Shown one piece after another: positions 1 through 10,495 of a DNA stretch of 64,000 bases (positions within the stretch are counted from its first letter, which is position 1; each line of letters opens with the position of its first letter). The notes below the pieces were generated by a model. It worked only from the letters and a program-made list of their open reading frames with translations, had not been told where the DNA came from and searched no databases. This DNA comes from Chlorobium sp. Lineage in GTDB: Bacteria > Bacteroidota > Chlorobiia > Chlorobiales > Chlorobiaceae. Where the stretch lies: NCBI GenBank assembly GCA_005862285.1, contig SZXW01000001.1, positions 1 through 64,000 of the forward strand, written 5' to 3'. Made by a program: the position numbers and the translations under genes.

Positions 1-156
1 ATTCTTCCAAATTTTATTTCCGTTTTTTACAAAAAAAAGAAATACGAATTCACTATACCAGAGGAACTACTGCAGATATCCGCATAACAAGCAAACCGTC
101 CGGGACAAAACGTCTATCTTACTTCAAAAGAACGCTTTACCGATAATACTATATTT

Positions 157-831
157 TCAGACTGCCGGAGGTATCCTGACAGAACCTGCTGTAACAGCCG
201 CAACATGTTTCAAGACCCCGGAAATACGGTCTTCAACAGCGAAAGCGAGCTCGAACTGCTGTGAACTGGTCAGCTTGTTCGGCACGACAACACAGGGTAT
301 ACCGGCGGCATGTGCCGAGTCGAGACCTCGCCGGGAATCCTCGACGGCAAGGCATTGCCCGGGCTTGAGCCCAAGGCGTTCGACCGCTTTGAGGTAGGGC
401 TCGGGATGCGGTTTCGGATTACCGATATCGTTATCCGTAATAATGACTTCGAAATAGTCGAGCAGTCCGTTACCGCGGTGCATCATTTCCACCTTGTCGC
501 GCGGACTGCCGGTAACAAGCGCAAGGCGGACCTTTCCTGCCAGCGCCTCGATGGTTTCCCTGACGTCGGGAAGCAGAGGTACGGGCTGCTCGAGGCATTT
601 GATATAGAAATCGTTCCGGCGCTCTATTACGGTTCTGGCAAGCTCGGGAGGCATGCCAAGTTCAAGGGCGATAACGCTGCTGTGCTTTGCGTTACCAAGG
701 TACTCCCTGCCCCAGTAAACGCTGTCGAGCGGAAAACCGGCTTCAGCGAAAACTTTCCTGGTCAGATTGAAAAACAGAGTCTCGCTGTCTACGAGCAGTC
801 CGTCATTGTCGCATAAAATCGCATCGATCAT
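157..831 (-). CDS. HAD-superfamily phosphatase (beta-phosphoglucomutase-like)
   Basis: A 224-residue haloacid-dehalogenase-type hydrolase, probably a cytosolic sugar- or nucleotide-phosphate phosphatase or phosphomutase. Motif I is DNDGLLVDSE (nucleophile Asp8, acid/base Asp10). Motif II is the TGS in ALVTGSPRDK, motif III the lysine of NPKPHPEPY, and motif IV the ED of AVEDSRRG. A helical cap lies between motifs I and II. The length matches the CbbY/PGMB/Gph branch. The substrate cannot be told from the sequence. It is the last gene of the minus-strand run and lies 245 bp from pyrG with hairpins in between, so it is probably transcribed separately. Confidence 0.85.
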   Translation of the reverse strand: MIDAILCDNDGLLVDSETLFFNLTRKVFAEAGFPLDSVYWGREYLGNAKHSSVIALELGMPPELARTVIERRNDFYIKCLEQPVPLLPDVRETIEALAGKVRLALVTGSPRDKVEMMHRGNGLLDYFEVIITDNDIGNPKPHPEPYLKAVERLGLKPGQCLAVEDSRRGLDSAHAAGIPCVVVPNKLTSSQQFELAFAVEDRISGVLKHVAAVTAGSVRIPPAV

Positions 832-959
832 CTCGCCTGAGTGTTGTTACCATGTTGCAGAACAGTCCGTTTATCGCTTCAGACTTTGCTGTAAAGGTAA
901 TGAGTTCAGAATAAATCTCACAACAGGGTATTGTCAGGTTCAGCATGGTGCCTGCGTTG

Positions 960-979
960 CTGCCGGAAAAAACCGGCAG
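960..979. terminator. Perfect inverted repeat, candidate terminator
   Basis: CTGCCGG, a six-A loop, then CCGGCAG gives a 7-bp GC-rich stem in the pyrG/HAD intergenic space. No long T-tract follows on either strand, so termination is uncertain. Confidence 0.35.
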
Positions 980-1007
980 AAGTGACTCCTCCTCACGGAC
1001 AAGCCAA

Positions 1008-1026
1008 AGCCCCCGCGAGGGGGGCG
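1008..1026 (-). terminator. Candidate Rho-independent terminator of pyrG
   Basis: Read on the minus strand, about 50 bp past the pyrG stop, a GCCCCC / GGGGGC stem with a short loop is followed by TTTGGCTT. The stem is strong and the T-tract weak. Confidence 0.45.
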
Positions 1027-1076
1027 TTGCATAAGTAGGGCTCACGAAGGAAATCCCGTAAAATAAAGAGCTGACT

Positions 1077-2759
1077 TTATTCCGCTGGAATGAACGAAGG
1101 CATATCGACCGCGAGCTCCATCTGGCGTGAACCTCTGGTATATTCCTTTGCGGCCGCGACAAAACCGTGGAAAAGCGGATGGACCCGCTGCACCCTCGAT
1201 TTCAGTTCCGGATGAAACTGCACGCCAACGAACCACCTATGATCTTTCAGCTCGATGATCTCTACCAGCTCGCCGTTTGGCGAAGTACCGGAGAAGACCA
1301 TGCCGCCGTCCTCGAAAACCTGCCGGTAGGTGTTGTTGAATTCGTAGCGGTGACGATGCCTCTCGTTGATCAGGAATTTTTTGTACGCGCTGTAAGCCTT
1401 CGACCCCTCCCTGATAATGCAGGGATAGCTTCCAAGGCGCATCGTACCGCCTTTGTCCTTTATTTTCTTCTGCTGTTCCATGAGATCGATAACTGCAAAG
1501 CGGGTACGTTTGTTGAACTCTGTGGAATTGGCATCCTGCAGGCCGCAGACATTCCGGGCAAACTCGATCGTGGCGCACTGCATGCCGAGACAGATGCCGA
1601 AAAACGGTATATTCTTCTCCCTTGCGTACTGAATGTATTTGATCTTACCTTCTATTCCACGATCACCGAAACCCGGTGCGACAAGGATGCCGCTGATACC
1701 ATCGAGCTCCTTTTCAGGATCGAACGTCTTCTGTTCGGCATCTTCCGCCCTCAGCAGCCTGATGTTGATCTTGACGTCGTTGCTTGCCCCGGCATGAATG
1801 AAGGATTCAAGAATGGACTTGTATGCGTCGGGATATTCAGTGTACTTGCCGCAGATGCCGATAGTTACTTCGCCATCCTTCGGGCTCTTGACCTTGTTGC
1901 AGAAATCCTTCAGGAAATCGAGGTTCGGCTCCCTGAACTTCTTGAGGCCGAGCTTCTTGAGCACCCGCTGATCGAGTTTTTCCTTAAGGAGCATCAGCGG
2001 AACTTCGTAAATGGTTTCACAGTCGTTCAGACCGATTACGTCGAGATCATTGACGTTGCAGAAATGACCGACCTTGTTCTTGATATCCCTCGATAACGGT
2101 TTTTCGCTTCGACAAACCAGAATATCAGGCTGGATACCAGTTTCAAGCAGCATTTTAACGCTGTGCTGCGTCGGTTTGGTTTTCAGCTCGCTTGCAGCCT
2201 TGATGTAAGGAACGAAAGTGAGATGGATGTTCAGGAGGTTTCTTTCTCCCATCTCGAGTTTCATCTGCCTCATGGCTTCGAGGAAGGGAAGCGACTCGAT
2301 ATCGCCGATCGTTCCTCCTATTTCAGTGATGAGAATGTCGAGATTGCTGTTTTTCGCCTGCTCGGCCATCCGGTCCTTGATCTCGTCAATCACATGAGGA
2401 ACCACCTGAACGGTCGCACCAAGATACTCGCCGTGACGCTCCTTGTCGATTACCGACTTGTATACGCGCCCCATCGTGAGGTTCGATGACTGTGAGGTCG
2501 ATTCATCAAGAAAACGTTCGTAATGGCCAAGATCGAGATCGGTCTCGGCACCGTCGTCGGTCACATAAACCTCTCCATGCTGGTAGGGGGACATGGTCCC
2601 CGGATCAACATTGATATAAGGATCATATTTCTGTATGGCCACCTTCAGGCCCCGTGCTTTGAGCAGCATGCCGAGCGAAGCAGACAGGATGCCCTTGCCA
2701 AGCGATGAAATAACTCCGCCGGTCACAAAAATATGCTTCACATTTTTAGGTCGAGCCAT
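1077..2759 (-). CDS. pyrG: CTP synthase
   Basis: CTP synthase (560 aa) makes CTP from UTP, glutamine and ATP, the last step of pyrimidine nucleotide synthesis. The N-terminal amidoligase begins at [16 protein letters not shown]. The C-terminal class-I glutaminase domain shows the nucleophile elbow FGICLGMQ and the His-Glu pair in GVQFHPE. The frame is open 33 codons further upstream, but the start at [11 protein letters not shown] (2759) is chosen because family members begin just before the VTGG loop and the extra residues look non-conserved. It sits downstream of the CDGSH protein on the same strand. Confidence 0.97.
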   Translation of the reverse strand: MARPKNVKHIFVTGGVISSLGKGILSASLGMLLKARGLKVAIQKYDPYINVDPGTMSPYQHGEVYVTDDGAETDLDLGHYERFLDESTSQSSNLTMGRVYKSVIDKERHGEYLGATVQVVPHVIDEIKDRMAEQAKNSNLDILITEIGGTIGDIESLPFLEAMRQMKLEMGERNLLNIHLTFVPYIKAASELKTKPTQHSVKMLLETGIQPDILVCRSEKPLSRDIKNKVGHFCNVNDLDVIGLNDCETIYEVPLMLLKEKLDQRVLKKLGLKKFREPNLDFLKDFCNKVKSPKDGEVTIGICGKYTEYPDAYKSILESFIHAGASNDVKINIRLLRAEDAEQKTFDPEKELDGISGILVAPGFGDRGIEGKIKYIQYAREKNIPFFGICLGMQCATIEFARNVCGLQDANSTEFNKRTRFAVIDLMEQQKKIKDKGGTMRLGSYPCIIREGSKAYSAYKKFLINERHRHRYEFNNTYRQVFEDGGMVFSGTSPNGELVEIIELKDHRWFVGVQFHPELKSRVQRVHPLFHGFVAAAKEYTRGSRQMELAVDMPSFIPAE

Positions 2760-2796
2760 AACATCGTGCGTAGTTGATTGTTCAATAAAATCAAAT

Positions 2797-3021
2797 TCAT
2801 TGTGCTGCCTTGTGTGCGCCGTCACAGAAAGGCATTCTCGCCGACCTTCCGCAGCCACAGATGGAAACGGTTTTATCTGCCTCGATCATCACCTCATAGG
2901 GCTGCATTGCGCTACCCTTGTGCGAGCCGTCGCAATAAGGAAGGTTCCTTGATTTTCCGCAGGCACAGTAATATTTCGTGCCTGCACTCTCGCTGATTTT
3001 ATAGGGCTTTTTCTGTTCCAT
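2797..3021 (-). CDS. Tandem CDGSH iron-sulfur domain protein
   Basis: A 74-residue protein with two CDGSH-type [2Fe-2S] ligand sets, YCACG...YCDGSH and ICGCG...FCDGAH. Each has the three-Cys one-His pattern of mitoNEET-type clusters. It probably serves in electron or Fe-S transfer; the partner is unknown. The start at 3021 (MEQKKPYK) is preferred over the frame's upstream ATG at 3066, because an AGGA lies about 9 nt before it while the upstream one has no ribosome site. It lies 48 bp after gyrA and 37 bp before pyrG on the same strand, so it may be co-transcribed with both. Confidence 0.85.
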   Translation of the reverse strand: MEQKKPYKISESAGTKYYCACGKSRNLPYCDGSHKGSAMQPYEVMIEADKTVSICGCGRSARMPFCDGAHKAAQ

Positions 3022-3069
3022 ATAGTTAATCCTCACAATTTGTAATCTCGTGGAATCAAAATTCATATT

Positions 3070-5556
3070 TTAAAAAAGCTCAATCTGTCCGTCCGGATCT
3101 TCGACCGGAAAATCACCGTTTTCCGCTTCCTCGTCGCTCTTCGGCACCCTTGCAATGGCGGAAATCTTGTCGCCGGGCATGAGCCGGATCAAGCGGACAC
3201 CCGAAGTATTTCGGCCTGTAACCCGGATATCGGAAACATGCTGGCGGTTGACGATTCCATGGGACGTTATGATGATAAGATCGTCCTCGTCGTTCACATC
3301 GAGCAGTCCTACCAGCACCCCGATCTTTTCATGCGCCTTGAGGGTGATGACCCCGCGGGCCCCGCGCCTGGTGAGACGATAATCCTCAACGCGGCTCCGC
3401 TTGCCGAAACCGTTATCGGTAACCGCGAGAAGGGCCATGTCGAACCGCTTGGTGGTAACCATCGAAATGCACTTCTCGTCCTTGTCGAGCGTAATGCCCC
3501 TGACGCCCATGGCTGTACGGCCCATCGCACGGATTTCGTTTTCAGGGAAACGTACGGCAAAACCGGAGCTCTTCGCAAGGATGATCTGGTGCTCTCCATC
3601 GGTCAGGCGGGCATCGATAAGCTCGTCGTTCTCCTCGATGGTGATGGCGGCAATGCCGTTGCGGCGCGGATGAGAGAACTCTTCGAGCGAGGTTTTCTTC
3701 ACCGTACCGTCGGCTGTAGCCATGACGATGAAGCCCGGTTCGTCGAAATTGCGGACATTGATGTATGCCTTGATCTTTTCGCCCGGCTGCAGTTCCATGA
3801 TATTTGCGAGAGCCCTGCCCCTTGCTGCCCTGCCGGCTTCGGGTATCTCATAGACCTTAAGCCAGTAGCAGCGCCCACGGTTCGTGAAGAAGAGGATATA
3901 GTTGTGCGTCGAAGCGATAAACATATGCTCGATGAAATCGTCGTGTTTCGCCTGGGCACCGGTGACACCCTTGCCGCCCCTTGCCTGACGGCGGTATCCG
4001 GACACAGGAAAACGCTTGATGAAGCCATCGTGGGTGATGGTGATCACCACATCTTCCTGAGCGATCATGTCCTCGATGGAAAAATCACCTTCCTGCGGAA
4101 CGATCTCTGTCCTGCGGGCATCCCCGTATACATCTTTAACTTTCAGCAGTTCCTCACGGATGATCTGCATCTGTTTCTCCGGACTGGCAAGGATTGAACG
4201 GAGTTCGTCGATAAGCGTGAGGGTTTCCGTGTATTCCGTATCGATTTTCTTGCGTTCGAGTCCGGTGAGGCGCTGCAGGCGCATCTCGAGGATGGCCTTT
4301 GCCTGTATTTCCGTAAGAGCGAACCGCTCCATGAGGCGTTCCTGGGCAACCTGTGAGTCCGGCGACTGCCTGATGGTGGTAATGACCTCATCGAGGTTGT
4401 CGAGACAGATCTTCAGGCCTTCGAGGATATGCGCCCTTTTTTCGGCGGCAGTAAGGTCGTACTGTGTGCGGCGCAGCACTATCTCATTTCGGTGCCGGAT
4501 GTAGTACTGCATCATCTCCTTGAGGTTCAGTACCCTCGGCACGCCGTCGACCAGCGCCAGCATAATCACCCCGAACGTATCCTGCATCGGGGTATGCTTG
4601 TAAAGATTGTTGAGCACGACTTTCGCAACGGCGTCACGCTTCAGTTCGATCACAAGGCGCATGCCGTCCCTGTCCGATTCATCGCGGATGTCCGCAATAC
4701 CGTCGATCTTCTTGTCGTGTACCAGTTCGACGATTTTTTCGATAAGCCTTACCTTGTTGACCTGGTAGGGAAGTTCAGTAACGATGATCGATTCGCGGCC
4801 GTTTTTCTGGGTAACCTCCACAAGTGCGCGGGCACGGATCACCACCTTGCCCCTGCCGGTCAGGTAGGCCTGGCGGACCCCTTCGTAACCGTAAATGATT
4901 CCTCCAGTCGGGAAATCAGGTGCGATCACGTGTTTCATGATATCGGCGATTTCCAGCTCCGGGTTCTCGATGAGGGCGATCATCCCGTCAATAACCTCGC
5001 GCATGTTCTGAGGCGGAATGTTTGTCGCCATACCGACCGCAATACCCGAAGCGCCGTTGACCAGCAGGTTCGGAATCGCCGAAGGAAGCACTGTGGGCTC
5101 TTCGAGCGAATCATCGAAGTTCAGCGAAAAATCGACCGTCTCCTTGTCGAGGTCCTTGAGCATCTCTCCGGCAATCTGTTTCATCCGGACCTCGGTATAA
5201 CGCATGGCTGCAGCCGAATCTCCATCGATGGAACCGAAGTTTCCCTGGCCGTCAACCAGCGGATAGCGAAGCGAAAAATCCTGCACAAGACGCACGAGAC
5301 TGTCGTAAACCGCGCTGTCGCCGTGCGGGTGGTATTTACCGAGAACTTCACCCACGATACGGGCGGACTTCTTGTGCGGTTTTCCGGCCTGCAGACCAAG
5401 CTCGTGCATACCGTACAGCACCCGGCGGTGGACAGGTTTCAAACCGTCCCGGACATCAGGTAGCGCACGACTGACAATAACCGACATCGAGTAATCGAGA
5501 TAGGAATCCCGCATTTCTTCTTCAATACTTATCGGAACTAATCTTTCGCGCTGCAT
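3070..5556 (-). CDS. gyrA: DNA gyrase subunit A
   Basis: GyrA (828 aa) is the DNA-breaking and rejoining subunit of gyrase. The catalytic tyrosine is Tyr120 in AMRYTEVRM. The quinolone-determining stretch [12 protein letters not shown] carries Ser81 and Asp85, the wild-type susceptible residues at the E. coli 83 and 87 positions. The C-terminal wrapping domain contains a GyrA box in the form QARGGKG instead of the common QRRGGKG. That box separates it from ParC. The acidic C-terminus is normal for the family. The space upstream (5557-5685) presumably holds its promoter. Confidence 0.97.
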   Translation of the reverse strand: MQRERLVPISIEEEMRDSYLDYSMSVIVSRALPDVRDGLKPVHRRVLYGMHELGLQAGKPHKKSARIVGEVLGKYHPHGDSAVYDSLVRLVQDFSLRYPLVDGQGNFGSIDGDSAAAMRYTEVRMKQIAGEMLKDLDKETVDFSLNFDDSLEEPTVLPSAIPNLLVNGASGIAVGMATNIPPQNMREVIDGMIALIENPELEIADIMKHVIAPDFPTGGIIYGYEGVRQAYLTGRGKVVIRARALVEVTQKNGRESIIVTELPYQVNKVRLIEKIVELVHDKKIDGIADIRDESDRDGMRLVIELKRDAVAKVVLNNLYKHTPMQDTFGVIMLALVDGVPRVLNLKEMMQYYIRHRNEIVLRRTQYDLTAAEKRAHILEGLKICLDNLDEVITTIRQSPDSQVAQERLMERFALTEIQAKAILEMRLQRLTGLERKKIDTEYTETLTLIDELRSILASPEKQMQIIREELLKVKDVYGDARRTEIVPQEGDFSIEDMIAQEDVVITITHDGFIKRFPVSGYRRQARGGKGVTGAQAKHDDFIEHMFIASTHNYILFFTNRGRCYWLKVYEIPEAGRAARGRALANIMELQPGEKIKAYINVRNFDEPGFIVMATADGTVKKTSLEEFSHPRRNGIAAITIEENDELIDARLTDGEHQIILAKSSGFAVRFPENEIRAMGRTAMGVRGITLDKDEKCISMVTTKRFDMALLAVTDNGFGKRSRVEDYRLTRRGARGVITLKAHEKIGVLVGLLDVNDEDDLIIITSHGIVNRQHVSDIRVTGRNTSGVRLIRLMPGDKISAIARVPKSDEEAENGDFPVEDPDGQIELF

Positions 5557-5685
5557 AGGTAAATCCAGTATGGTAAATGATATGAAAATCCAGTCGGAGT
5601 AATGTATAAAAAACCCCGTTAATTCGTAACGAATCTATTGCCTTAAATATGCAGTTATTTTTATAAAAGCATGAATGATATCATC

Positions 5686-6075
5686 TTATGAAATCTGCGG
5701 AGCATCGGACCAGAGGGATTCCAGATCATAAAAACGGCGTTCGTCCGGCATAAAAATATGCACAACAACATCGACGTAATCGAGAAGGATCCAGTGCATG
5801 GATTCAAGTCCTTCGATATGCAGCGGACGTTCTCCGTCCTTTTTCAGCTCATCGATAATATGCTCGGCTGCCGCTTTGGCCTTTCTCTCGGAATCAGCTG
5901 TAACGATCACGAAAAAGTCCGTAACGGAGGTCAGTCCTCTCAGATCGAGGATCTTGATATTCTCGCATATCTTTTCACCTGCCAGTTCCGCACTTCTTTT
6001 CGCCAGCAATTCGCTGAGTGCCACCTCTTTCGCCTCTGCCGGAGCGCTATTTTCCTTCTTTTTCAAACTCTTCAT
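5686..6075 (-). CDS. rsfS: Ribosomal silencing factor RsfS
   Basis: A 129-residue protein of the RsfS/Iojap/DUF143 family. It binds ribosomal protein uL14 and keeps the subunits apart when nutrients are scarce. The signature is seen as [19 protein letters not shown] followed by the helix rich in KAAAEHI and, near the end, [15 protein letters not shown] lysine-rich 20-residue N-terminal tail precedes the domain. It follows tsaB by 60 bp on the same strand. Confidence 0.93.
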   Translation of the reverse strand: MKSLKKKENSAPAEAKEVALSELLAKRSAELAGEKICENIKILDLRGLTSVTDFFVIVTADSERKAKAAAEHIIDELKKDGERPLHIEGLESMHWILLDYVDVVVHIFMPDERRFYDLESLWSDAPQIS

Positions 6076-6135
6076 ATGGTAACGTTCTCATTCCTTTTAC
6101 AAATTCTATAAATAATCAATATATACACAGACAGG

Positions 6136-6810
6136 TTACCCTCCTTGAACTTTAGGCACAAACATCTGCCGGTAATCGGGAGCGATATCGTTCAGACCGG
6201 TAATATCCACCTCCAGGCAAAGCCGTTCGGCAAATGGAAACAGGGATCTGGCAGAAAATAAATCCGCGCCGGCATACCTGATACCGGAAGCCGTAAACAA
6301 AGGCTGAAGTTCATCCAGTCCCCGTCCAGCGGCAACCACACCACCCGGCACTCCGGAAGCAGCAGCGATCACGTCTCCGGCACCTCCTCTATCGACACGG
6401 TCATGCCACAGCCCTGAAGATAGTTCTTCCCGTGTATAACATGCGAAATAATATTCACCTTTCCTCGACTGTATTACCGTCATGACCGTAAGGGTTGGTT
6501 CATCGAGAGCTGCAGCCATAACCGGCATGGTCGGAACGGCAATCAGAGGAACACCAAGACCCCAGGCAATCCCTTTTGCAACCGATATGCCGATACGCAA
6601 TGCGGTGAACGATCCCGGACCTGAAGAAAACGCGATGCGGTCAAGGTCCTTGCGGTCAAGACCTCCGGAAGCCAGTACCTCTCCGATCAGCGGCACAAGG
6701 TTTTCCGCAGCTTTCTGCCAGTCAGTGCTCTGCGCTTCGTAAACAATTCCGGCGGCCAGGACCGCTGCGCTGAGCGAAGCATGTGTGCATTCGATGGCAA
6801 GGATATTCAT
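6136..6810 (-). CDS. tsaB: tRNA threonylcarbamoyladenosine synthesis protein TsaB
   Basis: TsaB/YeaZ (224 aa) is the non-catalytic ASKHA-fold partner of TsaD and TsaE in making t6A37 on ANN-decoding tRNAs. Diagnostic segments are the N-terminal [15 protein letters not shown] and [13 protein letters not shown]. The ATG overlaps the tsaE stop by four bases (ATGA), so the two are translationally coupled and made together. Confidence 0.95.
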   Translation of the reverse strand: MNILAIECTHASLSAAVLAAGIVYEAQSTDWQKAAENLVPLIGEVLASGGLDRKDLDRIAFSSGPGSFTALRIGISVAKGIAWGLGVPLIAVPTMPVMAAALDEPTLTVMTVIQSRKGEYYFACYTREELSSGLWHDRVDRGGAGDVIAAASGVPGGVVAAGRGLDELQPLFTASGIRYAGADLFSARSLFPFAERLCLEVDITGLNDIAPDYRQMFVPKVQGG

Positions 6811-7247
6811 CCGCCTGTTCGTTTAATGGTAATTCTTCGGAGATCGTCTCCGGCATGTTCAAGCGTCACTGTTACGGTATAGCGGTCTGCAAATTCAGGA
6901 AAACGGTCACCCCATTCCACGACCGCAAGATACGCGCCTGACAGATATTCGTCAAAACCCGTCGCTGCAAGCTCCTTAACTGTCTTGATGCGGTAAAGGT
7001 CGAAATGATGCAGAGTGACATCCTCTCCCTTCAGTGAGCCGTGGTAGATATTGAGCAGTGAAAACGTCGGGCTGGACAGCTGGTCGTCACAGTTGAAAAC
7101 CTCTGTGATGCCGCGCATGAAAACGGTCTTCCCCGCTCCTAGCTGACCGCAGAGCGACACCGTTTCACCTGGCCTCAGGTCCGACGCGAACCTCCGGGCA
7201 TACTCCATGGTTTCTTCGGGCGATCTCGAGAGGAACTCGTCGCTCAT
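6807..7247 (-). CDS. tsaE: tRNA threonylcarbamoyladenosine ATPase TsaE
   Basis: TsaE/YjeE (146 aa) is the P-loop ATPase of the t6A complex. The Walker A motif is GQLGAGKT. The conserved SSPTFSLLN, the HFDLYR strand and the [10 protein letters not shown] segment are all present. It lies 6 bp after the DUF1015 gene and overlaps tsaB, inside a scpA-DUF1015-tsaE-tsaB operon. Confidence 0.95.
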   Translation of the reverse strand: MSDEFLSRSPEETMEYARRFASDLRPGETVSLCGQLGAGKTVFMRGITEVFNCDDQLSSPTFSLLNIYHGSLKGEDVTLHHFDLYRIKTVKELAATGFDEYLSGAYLAVVEWGDRFPEFADRYTVTVTLEHAGDDLRRITIKRTGG

Positions 7248-7253
7248 CGATGC

Positions 7254-8528
7254 TCAGTCAAGGGTTTTAAAAACAAGCCCGGTCATGATCTTCGGGTAGA
7301 AAAATGTCGATTTCTGCGGCATGACCCCGCCAGACTCCGAAACATCAAGCACCTGCGCGACTGTTGCCGGCTTGACCATAAACCCGACCTGTGCCTTGCC
7401 GTTCGCTACGGACTGGAAAACCTCTCCGTCGTCCTTCACATAGACGATGTTTGTCTGGAGAGCCATCGCTTCCTGGCTGATACCGAGCAGGCGGGTCAGC
7501 ACCACTTCGTGCAGCACGACCAGTCCGAGCTTCTGCAGGGAAGGTGAGATCGATGTGTCGAGAAGATCGGCGGCATTGTCCCTGAGCGTGATCCCGAGCA
7601 CGGAACCCGCGGTCACGACGCCATACGTATAGCTCGATTTGGCGGCTTCGAGATAGGCTTTCAGCGCAGCCCTGCCGTCAAGTTCGGTCACGTCGAAGTG
7701 CTCTTCGAGACGGCTGCGGAACTTTGCGGCTTCGAACCCTTCAATGCTGTGTATCAGGCGGTGTATCGGAAAAACAACAAGCCCTGTGTCATGGATGTTG
7801 TTCAGGTAGGTCAGGATGAAATTGTAAGGTTCTTCGCCGGTATGGCCTGGATTTGCAGCTTCACGCTCTCTCCGGTAATTTAGGCCGGTTTCGTAACGAT
7901 GATGACCGTCGGCAATATAGACATTTTTTTCGGCAAGCACTTTCTGGATGTCTACCGCAAGCTCGGAATCGGCGAGGCGCCAGAGGCGGTTCCTGACACC
8001 CTGAAAAACCGCATCGATAATCGGTTCGTTCGCGGAGGTAAAACCTGCGATCAGGCTGTCGGCAAGGCCTTCTCCATCGGCATAGAGCCCGAAAATCGCG
8101 CTGATGTTGGTTTTCGTTGTCCTGAAAAGGTTCAGGCGGTCGGCCTTAGGTCCTGAAAGGGTCCTTTCGTGCGGAAGCACTTTCCTTTCAGCGAACTCAT
8201 GCAGCCGCATGGCGGCAAACAGGCCGCTGCGAGTATGGGTATGCCCCTCCTGGTCGGTAAAGGTCTGGCTGTAAGGATAGAGCGCCGGCTCTGTTTCCTG
8301 CATCAGTATTCCGTTCTTCATCCATTCCCCAAGCCTTTCGGCAGCTGCCCCGTAAGGATCGTCCTCCATCGGCAGTTCGAGGCGTATCGAATTGCATGGT
8401 GAACTTTCGTAAAGTTCCTGCTGCATGGAAGGAGGAATGACATCATAGGGAGGGCAGATGATGCGCGCCATATCGCCAACGGTTTCAGGATTGTACCGCA
8501 AACCTTTGAAAGGACGTATTTCCGGCAT
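7254..8528 (-). CDS. DUF1015 family protein
   Basis: A 424-residue member of DUF1015 (PF06245), a widespread cytosolic family without a firmly assigned reaction. Recognisable parts are the N-terminal IRPFKGLRYNPE and CPPYDVI, and the central IADGHHRYET. The start at 8528 (MPEIRPFKG) is chosen over an ATG 16 codons upstream because the family begins here and the upstream extension would run into scpA. It sits 11 bp after scpA and 6 bp before tsaE. Confidence 0.85.
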   Translation of the reverse strand: MPEIRPFKGLRYNPETVGDMARIICPPYDVIPPSMQQELYESSPCNSIRLELPMEDDPYGAAAERLGEWMKNGILMQETEPALYPYSQTFTDQEGHTHTRSGLFAAMRLHEFAERKVLPHERTLSGPKADRLNLFRTTKTNISAIFGLYADGEGLADSLIAGFTSANEPIIDAVFQGVRNRLWRLADSELAVDIQKVLAEKNVYIADGHHRYETGLNYRREREAANPGHTGEEPYNFILTYLNNIHDTGLVVFPIHRLIHSIEGFEAAKFRSRLEEHFDVTELDGRAALKAYLEAAKSSYTYGVVTAGSVLGITLRDNAADLLDTSISPSLQKLGLVVLHEVVLTRLLGISQEAMALQTNIVYVKDDGEVFQSVANGKAQVGFMVKPATVAQVLDVSESGGVMPQKSTFFYPKIMTGLVFKTLD

Positions 8529-8539
8529 TCGTTCAGGTA

Positions 8540-9289
8540 TTAAGTGGTTAGTTGAGAAGAAGAAACATCCTGACATCTCCGGGCGATCCAGAAATCGTCA
8601 TGGCCATCCTTGACCAGTACCGCTATCCTTCTGTTCTTGCATAATTCGAGCACGGCAAGGAAAGTTACAACGAAAATGATCCGCTCGGTAATCCCTTCGA
8701 GCATCGTCCGAAAGGAAACATTGTCGCTTTCACGCAGCCTCGAAAGAATCAGCAGGCTCTGTTCCTCTACCGTTACCGGCGCATCCATGACATTGCGGGT
8801 CATGGGCTTTGGAATATTGTCGAGCACCGCCTGATAGGCAAGCATGAGATGATAGAGAGTAGGGCGTTTGACCGGTTCATCAAGCTCATCGATAAGTTCA
8901 GGTTCGAACATTTCGAACAACCCGCGAGCGAAAAGGGCTTCACGCTTTTCGGCAAGACGGTCAAGAACTGTTGAAACCTCTTTGATACGCTTGTATTCGA
9001 GTAGCCGTTGCACCAGTTCCTCCCTTGGATCGAATTCGTCAGAAGCATCACCGTCCGGCGATGGACGGGGCAGAAGCATCTTCGCCTTGATGCTCATCAG
9101 CATGGAAGCCATGTAGATGAAGTCAGCGGCAATCTCGAGATTCAGGTTCCTCGCGGCATGAAGGTAACCGATGAACTCCGCGGTGATCTTTGCGATGGGA
9201 ATGTTGTATATATCCAGTTCATCGCGCCTGATAAAAAAAAGCAGCAGGTCGAGCGGCCCTTCAAATTCATCGAGACTGATCCTGAACAT
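8540..9289 (-). CDS. scpA: Segregation and condensation protein A
   Basis: ScpA (249 aa) is the kleisin that bridges the two SMC heads of the bacterial condensin. The N-terminal signature FEGPLDLLLFFIRRDELDIY and the following helix ITAEFIGYLH are textbook. The C-terminal winged-helix part lies around residues 175-235 (FRTMLEGITERIIFVVTFLAVLE region). It is the promoter-proximal gene of the scpA-DUF1015-tsaE-tsaB run. scpB is not in the window. Confidence 0.92.
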   Translation of the reverse strand: MFRISLDEFEGPLDLLLFFIRRDELDIYNIPIAKITAEFIGYLHAARNLNLEIAADFIYMASMLMSIKAKMLLPRPSPDGDASDEFDPREELVQRLLEYKRIKEVSTVLDRLAEKREALFARGLFEMFEPELIDELDEPVKRPTLYHLMLAYQAVLDNIPKPMTRNVMDAPVTVEEQSLLILSRLRESDNVSFRTMLEGITERIIFVVTFLAVLELCKNRRIAVLVKDGHDDFWIARRCQDVSSSQLTT

Positions 9290-9481
9290 GGATATGATCC
9301 TTTAGGTTAAAAGGTTCTACAAAACAAGATAGAAAATGCGCGATTATCCGCACAAAGAATCCTGTTCAATATCCACATTGAAAAATGTTGAAAACGGAAC
9401 TGTATTTTTCCGAAAAGTATTTGTATCTAAACGTTGATCCAAGGCATATACCATACTCCCTTATCATGTACAGTACTACGG

Positions 9482-10057
9482 ATGAAAACAAAAAGAAAGT
9501 TTTGGCGATATATTGCAGCAGCGGCAGCGGTTACAGTACTTTCCGGACAGATTGCAATAGCCGGACCGGCAGACAATTATTTCAGTGACGGGCTCGAAAA
9601 ACATCAGCAGCGGAGACTTGACGAAGCGATAAGGCTATACTCGAAAGCGATCGACGCCAACCCTTACTACACTATGGCATATCAGATGAGGGCTATCGCT
9701 CAGCAGCAAATGAAACAGTATGCGCAGGCAATCAGTGATTTCACGATGGTAATCTCATCGAACGATCCTCTCTTCAAGGTCGTAGGCTACTACAACCGGG
9801 GCGTTCTTAAAAACATGACCGGCGATTATGCGGGAGCGATCCCCGATTTTACCCAGGCAATTGAAATCGATCATCGGATGGCCTCGGCGTTTTTTCACCG
9901 CGGGATCGCAAAAAGCAAGATCGGCGACCTGGCAGGCCGTCTCGAAGATTTCCGGGAGGCGTCAAGGCTCGGCGATGTCAATGCCGAAAAATGGCTTAAT
10001 ACCTATTATCCCGGCTGGAGAGAGATGCAGCTCGCTCCCGTCCCCGTTCCCCGGTAA
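9482..10057 (+). CDS. Exported TPR-repeat protein
   Basis: A 191-residue protein beginning with a signal peptide (MKTKRKFW, then an Ala-rich core ending IAIA-GPADN). It is followed by about four tetratricopeptide repeats, with motifs such as LDEAIRLYSKAIDANPYY and YAGAIPDFTQAIEIDHRM. It probably works as a periplasmic or envelope protein-binding scaffold. The ATG at 9482 is chosen over one 16 codons upstream because it begins directly at the signal peptide. It is divergent from scpA and ends at a hairpin shared with the opposing PII gene. Confidence 0.8.
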   Translation: MKTKRKFWRYIAAAAAVTVLSGQIAIAGPADNYFSDGLEKHQQRRLDEAIRLYSKAIDANPYYTMAYQMRAIAQQQMKQYAQAISDFTMVISSNDPLFKVVGYYNRGVLKNMTGDYAGAIPDFTQAIEIDHRMASAFFHRGIAKSKIGDLAGRLEDFREASRLGDVNAEKWLNTYYPGWREMQLAPVPVPR

Positions 10058-10071
10058 TAAAGACAGAAAAC

Positions 10072-10101
10072 AAAAAGGCAGGGGAAACATCCCTGCCCTT
10101 T
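10072..10101. terminator. Bidirectional Rho-independent terminator
   Basis: GGCAGGG / CCCTGCC stem (10077-10083 with 10091-10097). On the minus strand it is followed by TTTTTG, a good terminator for the PII-amt unit. On the plus strand it is followed by CTTTC after the TPR gene. Confidence 0.7.
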
Positions 10102-10142
10102 CATACCGGCCTCAACCAATCATATGAGCCACACCTGGCCGG

Positions 10143-10484
10143 TTATATCGCTTTACCTCCCCTTTCTCTTGTCCTTATCCTGATACATTCCTCCAGCGGA
10201 GTGATGAATATCTTTCCATCGCCGATCTGGCCTGAATTATGTGTTGCAGAGTTGATGATCGTATCGACCGTGATGTCGACGAACTCATCATTGACCGCGA
10301 TATCCAGCCTTATTTTAGGCAGCAGGTTCGGTGCGATTTTCTGGCCGCGGTAGAACTCGATGTCCTCCTGGCGTCCGTGACCTGTAACCCTGCTCACGGT
10401 AATCCTTGTTATATCAGCCTGGATCAGCGCCTCGCGAACGTGGTCGAGCCTGTCCGGCTGTATGATAGCTGTAATCAGTTTCAT
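10143..10484 (-). CDS. PII nitrogen regulatory protein (no T-loop tyrosine)
   Basis: A 113-residue PII signal protein placed 11 bp downstream of the ammonium transporter. It probably binds the transporter's cytosolic face and gates it according to ATP/ADP and 2-oxoglutarate. The B-loop IGDGKIFI and the C-loop RIRTRERGGKAI are conserved. Alignment by eye to E. coli GlnB puts Ile where Tyr51 of YRGAEY would be (here YRGQKI), and the T-loop is one residue shorter before YRG. Uridylylation at the canonical site is therefore not possible. The B-loop region also has a small insertion (SATHNSGQ). It is closest in role to GlnK. Confidence 0.9.
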   Translation of the reverse strand: MKLITAIIQPDRLDHVREALIQADITRITVSRVTGHGRQEDIEFYRGQKIAPNLLPKIRLDIAVNDEFVDITVDTIINSATHNSGQIGDGKIFITPLEECIRIRTRERGGKAI

Positions 10485-10495
10485 TGCACATTCAG

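Noticed and set aside
1-156. Left edge of the window
   Set aside because: An AT-rich stretch without a gene or convincing hairpin; it may belong to the promoter of a gene outside the window.
803-1162. 119-codon minus-strand frame between HAD gene and pyrG
   Set aside because: It overlaps the pyrG end, crosses the hairpins, and has no domain.
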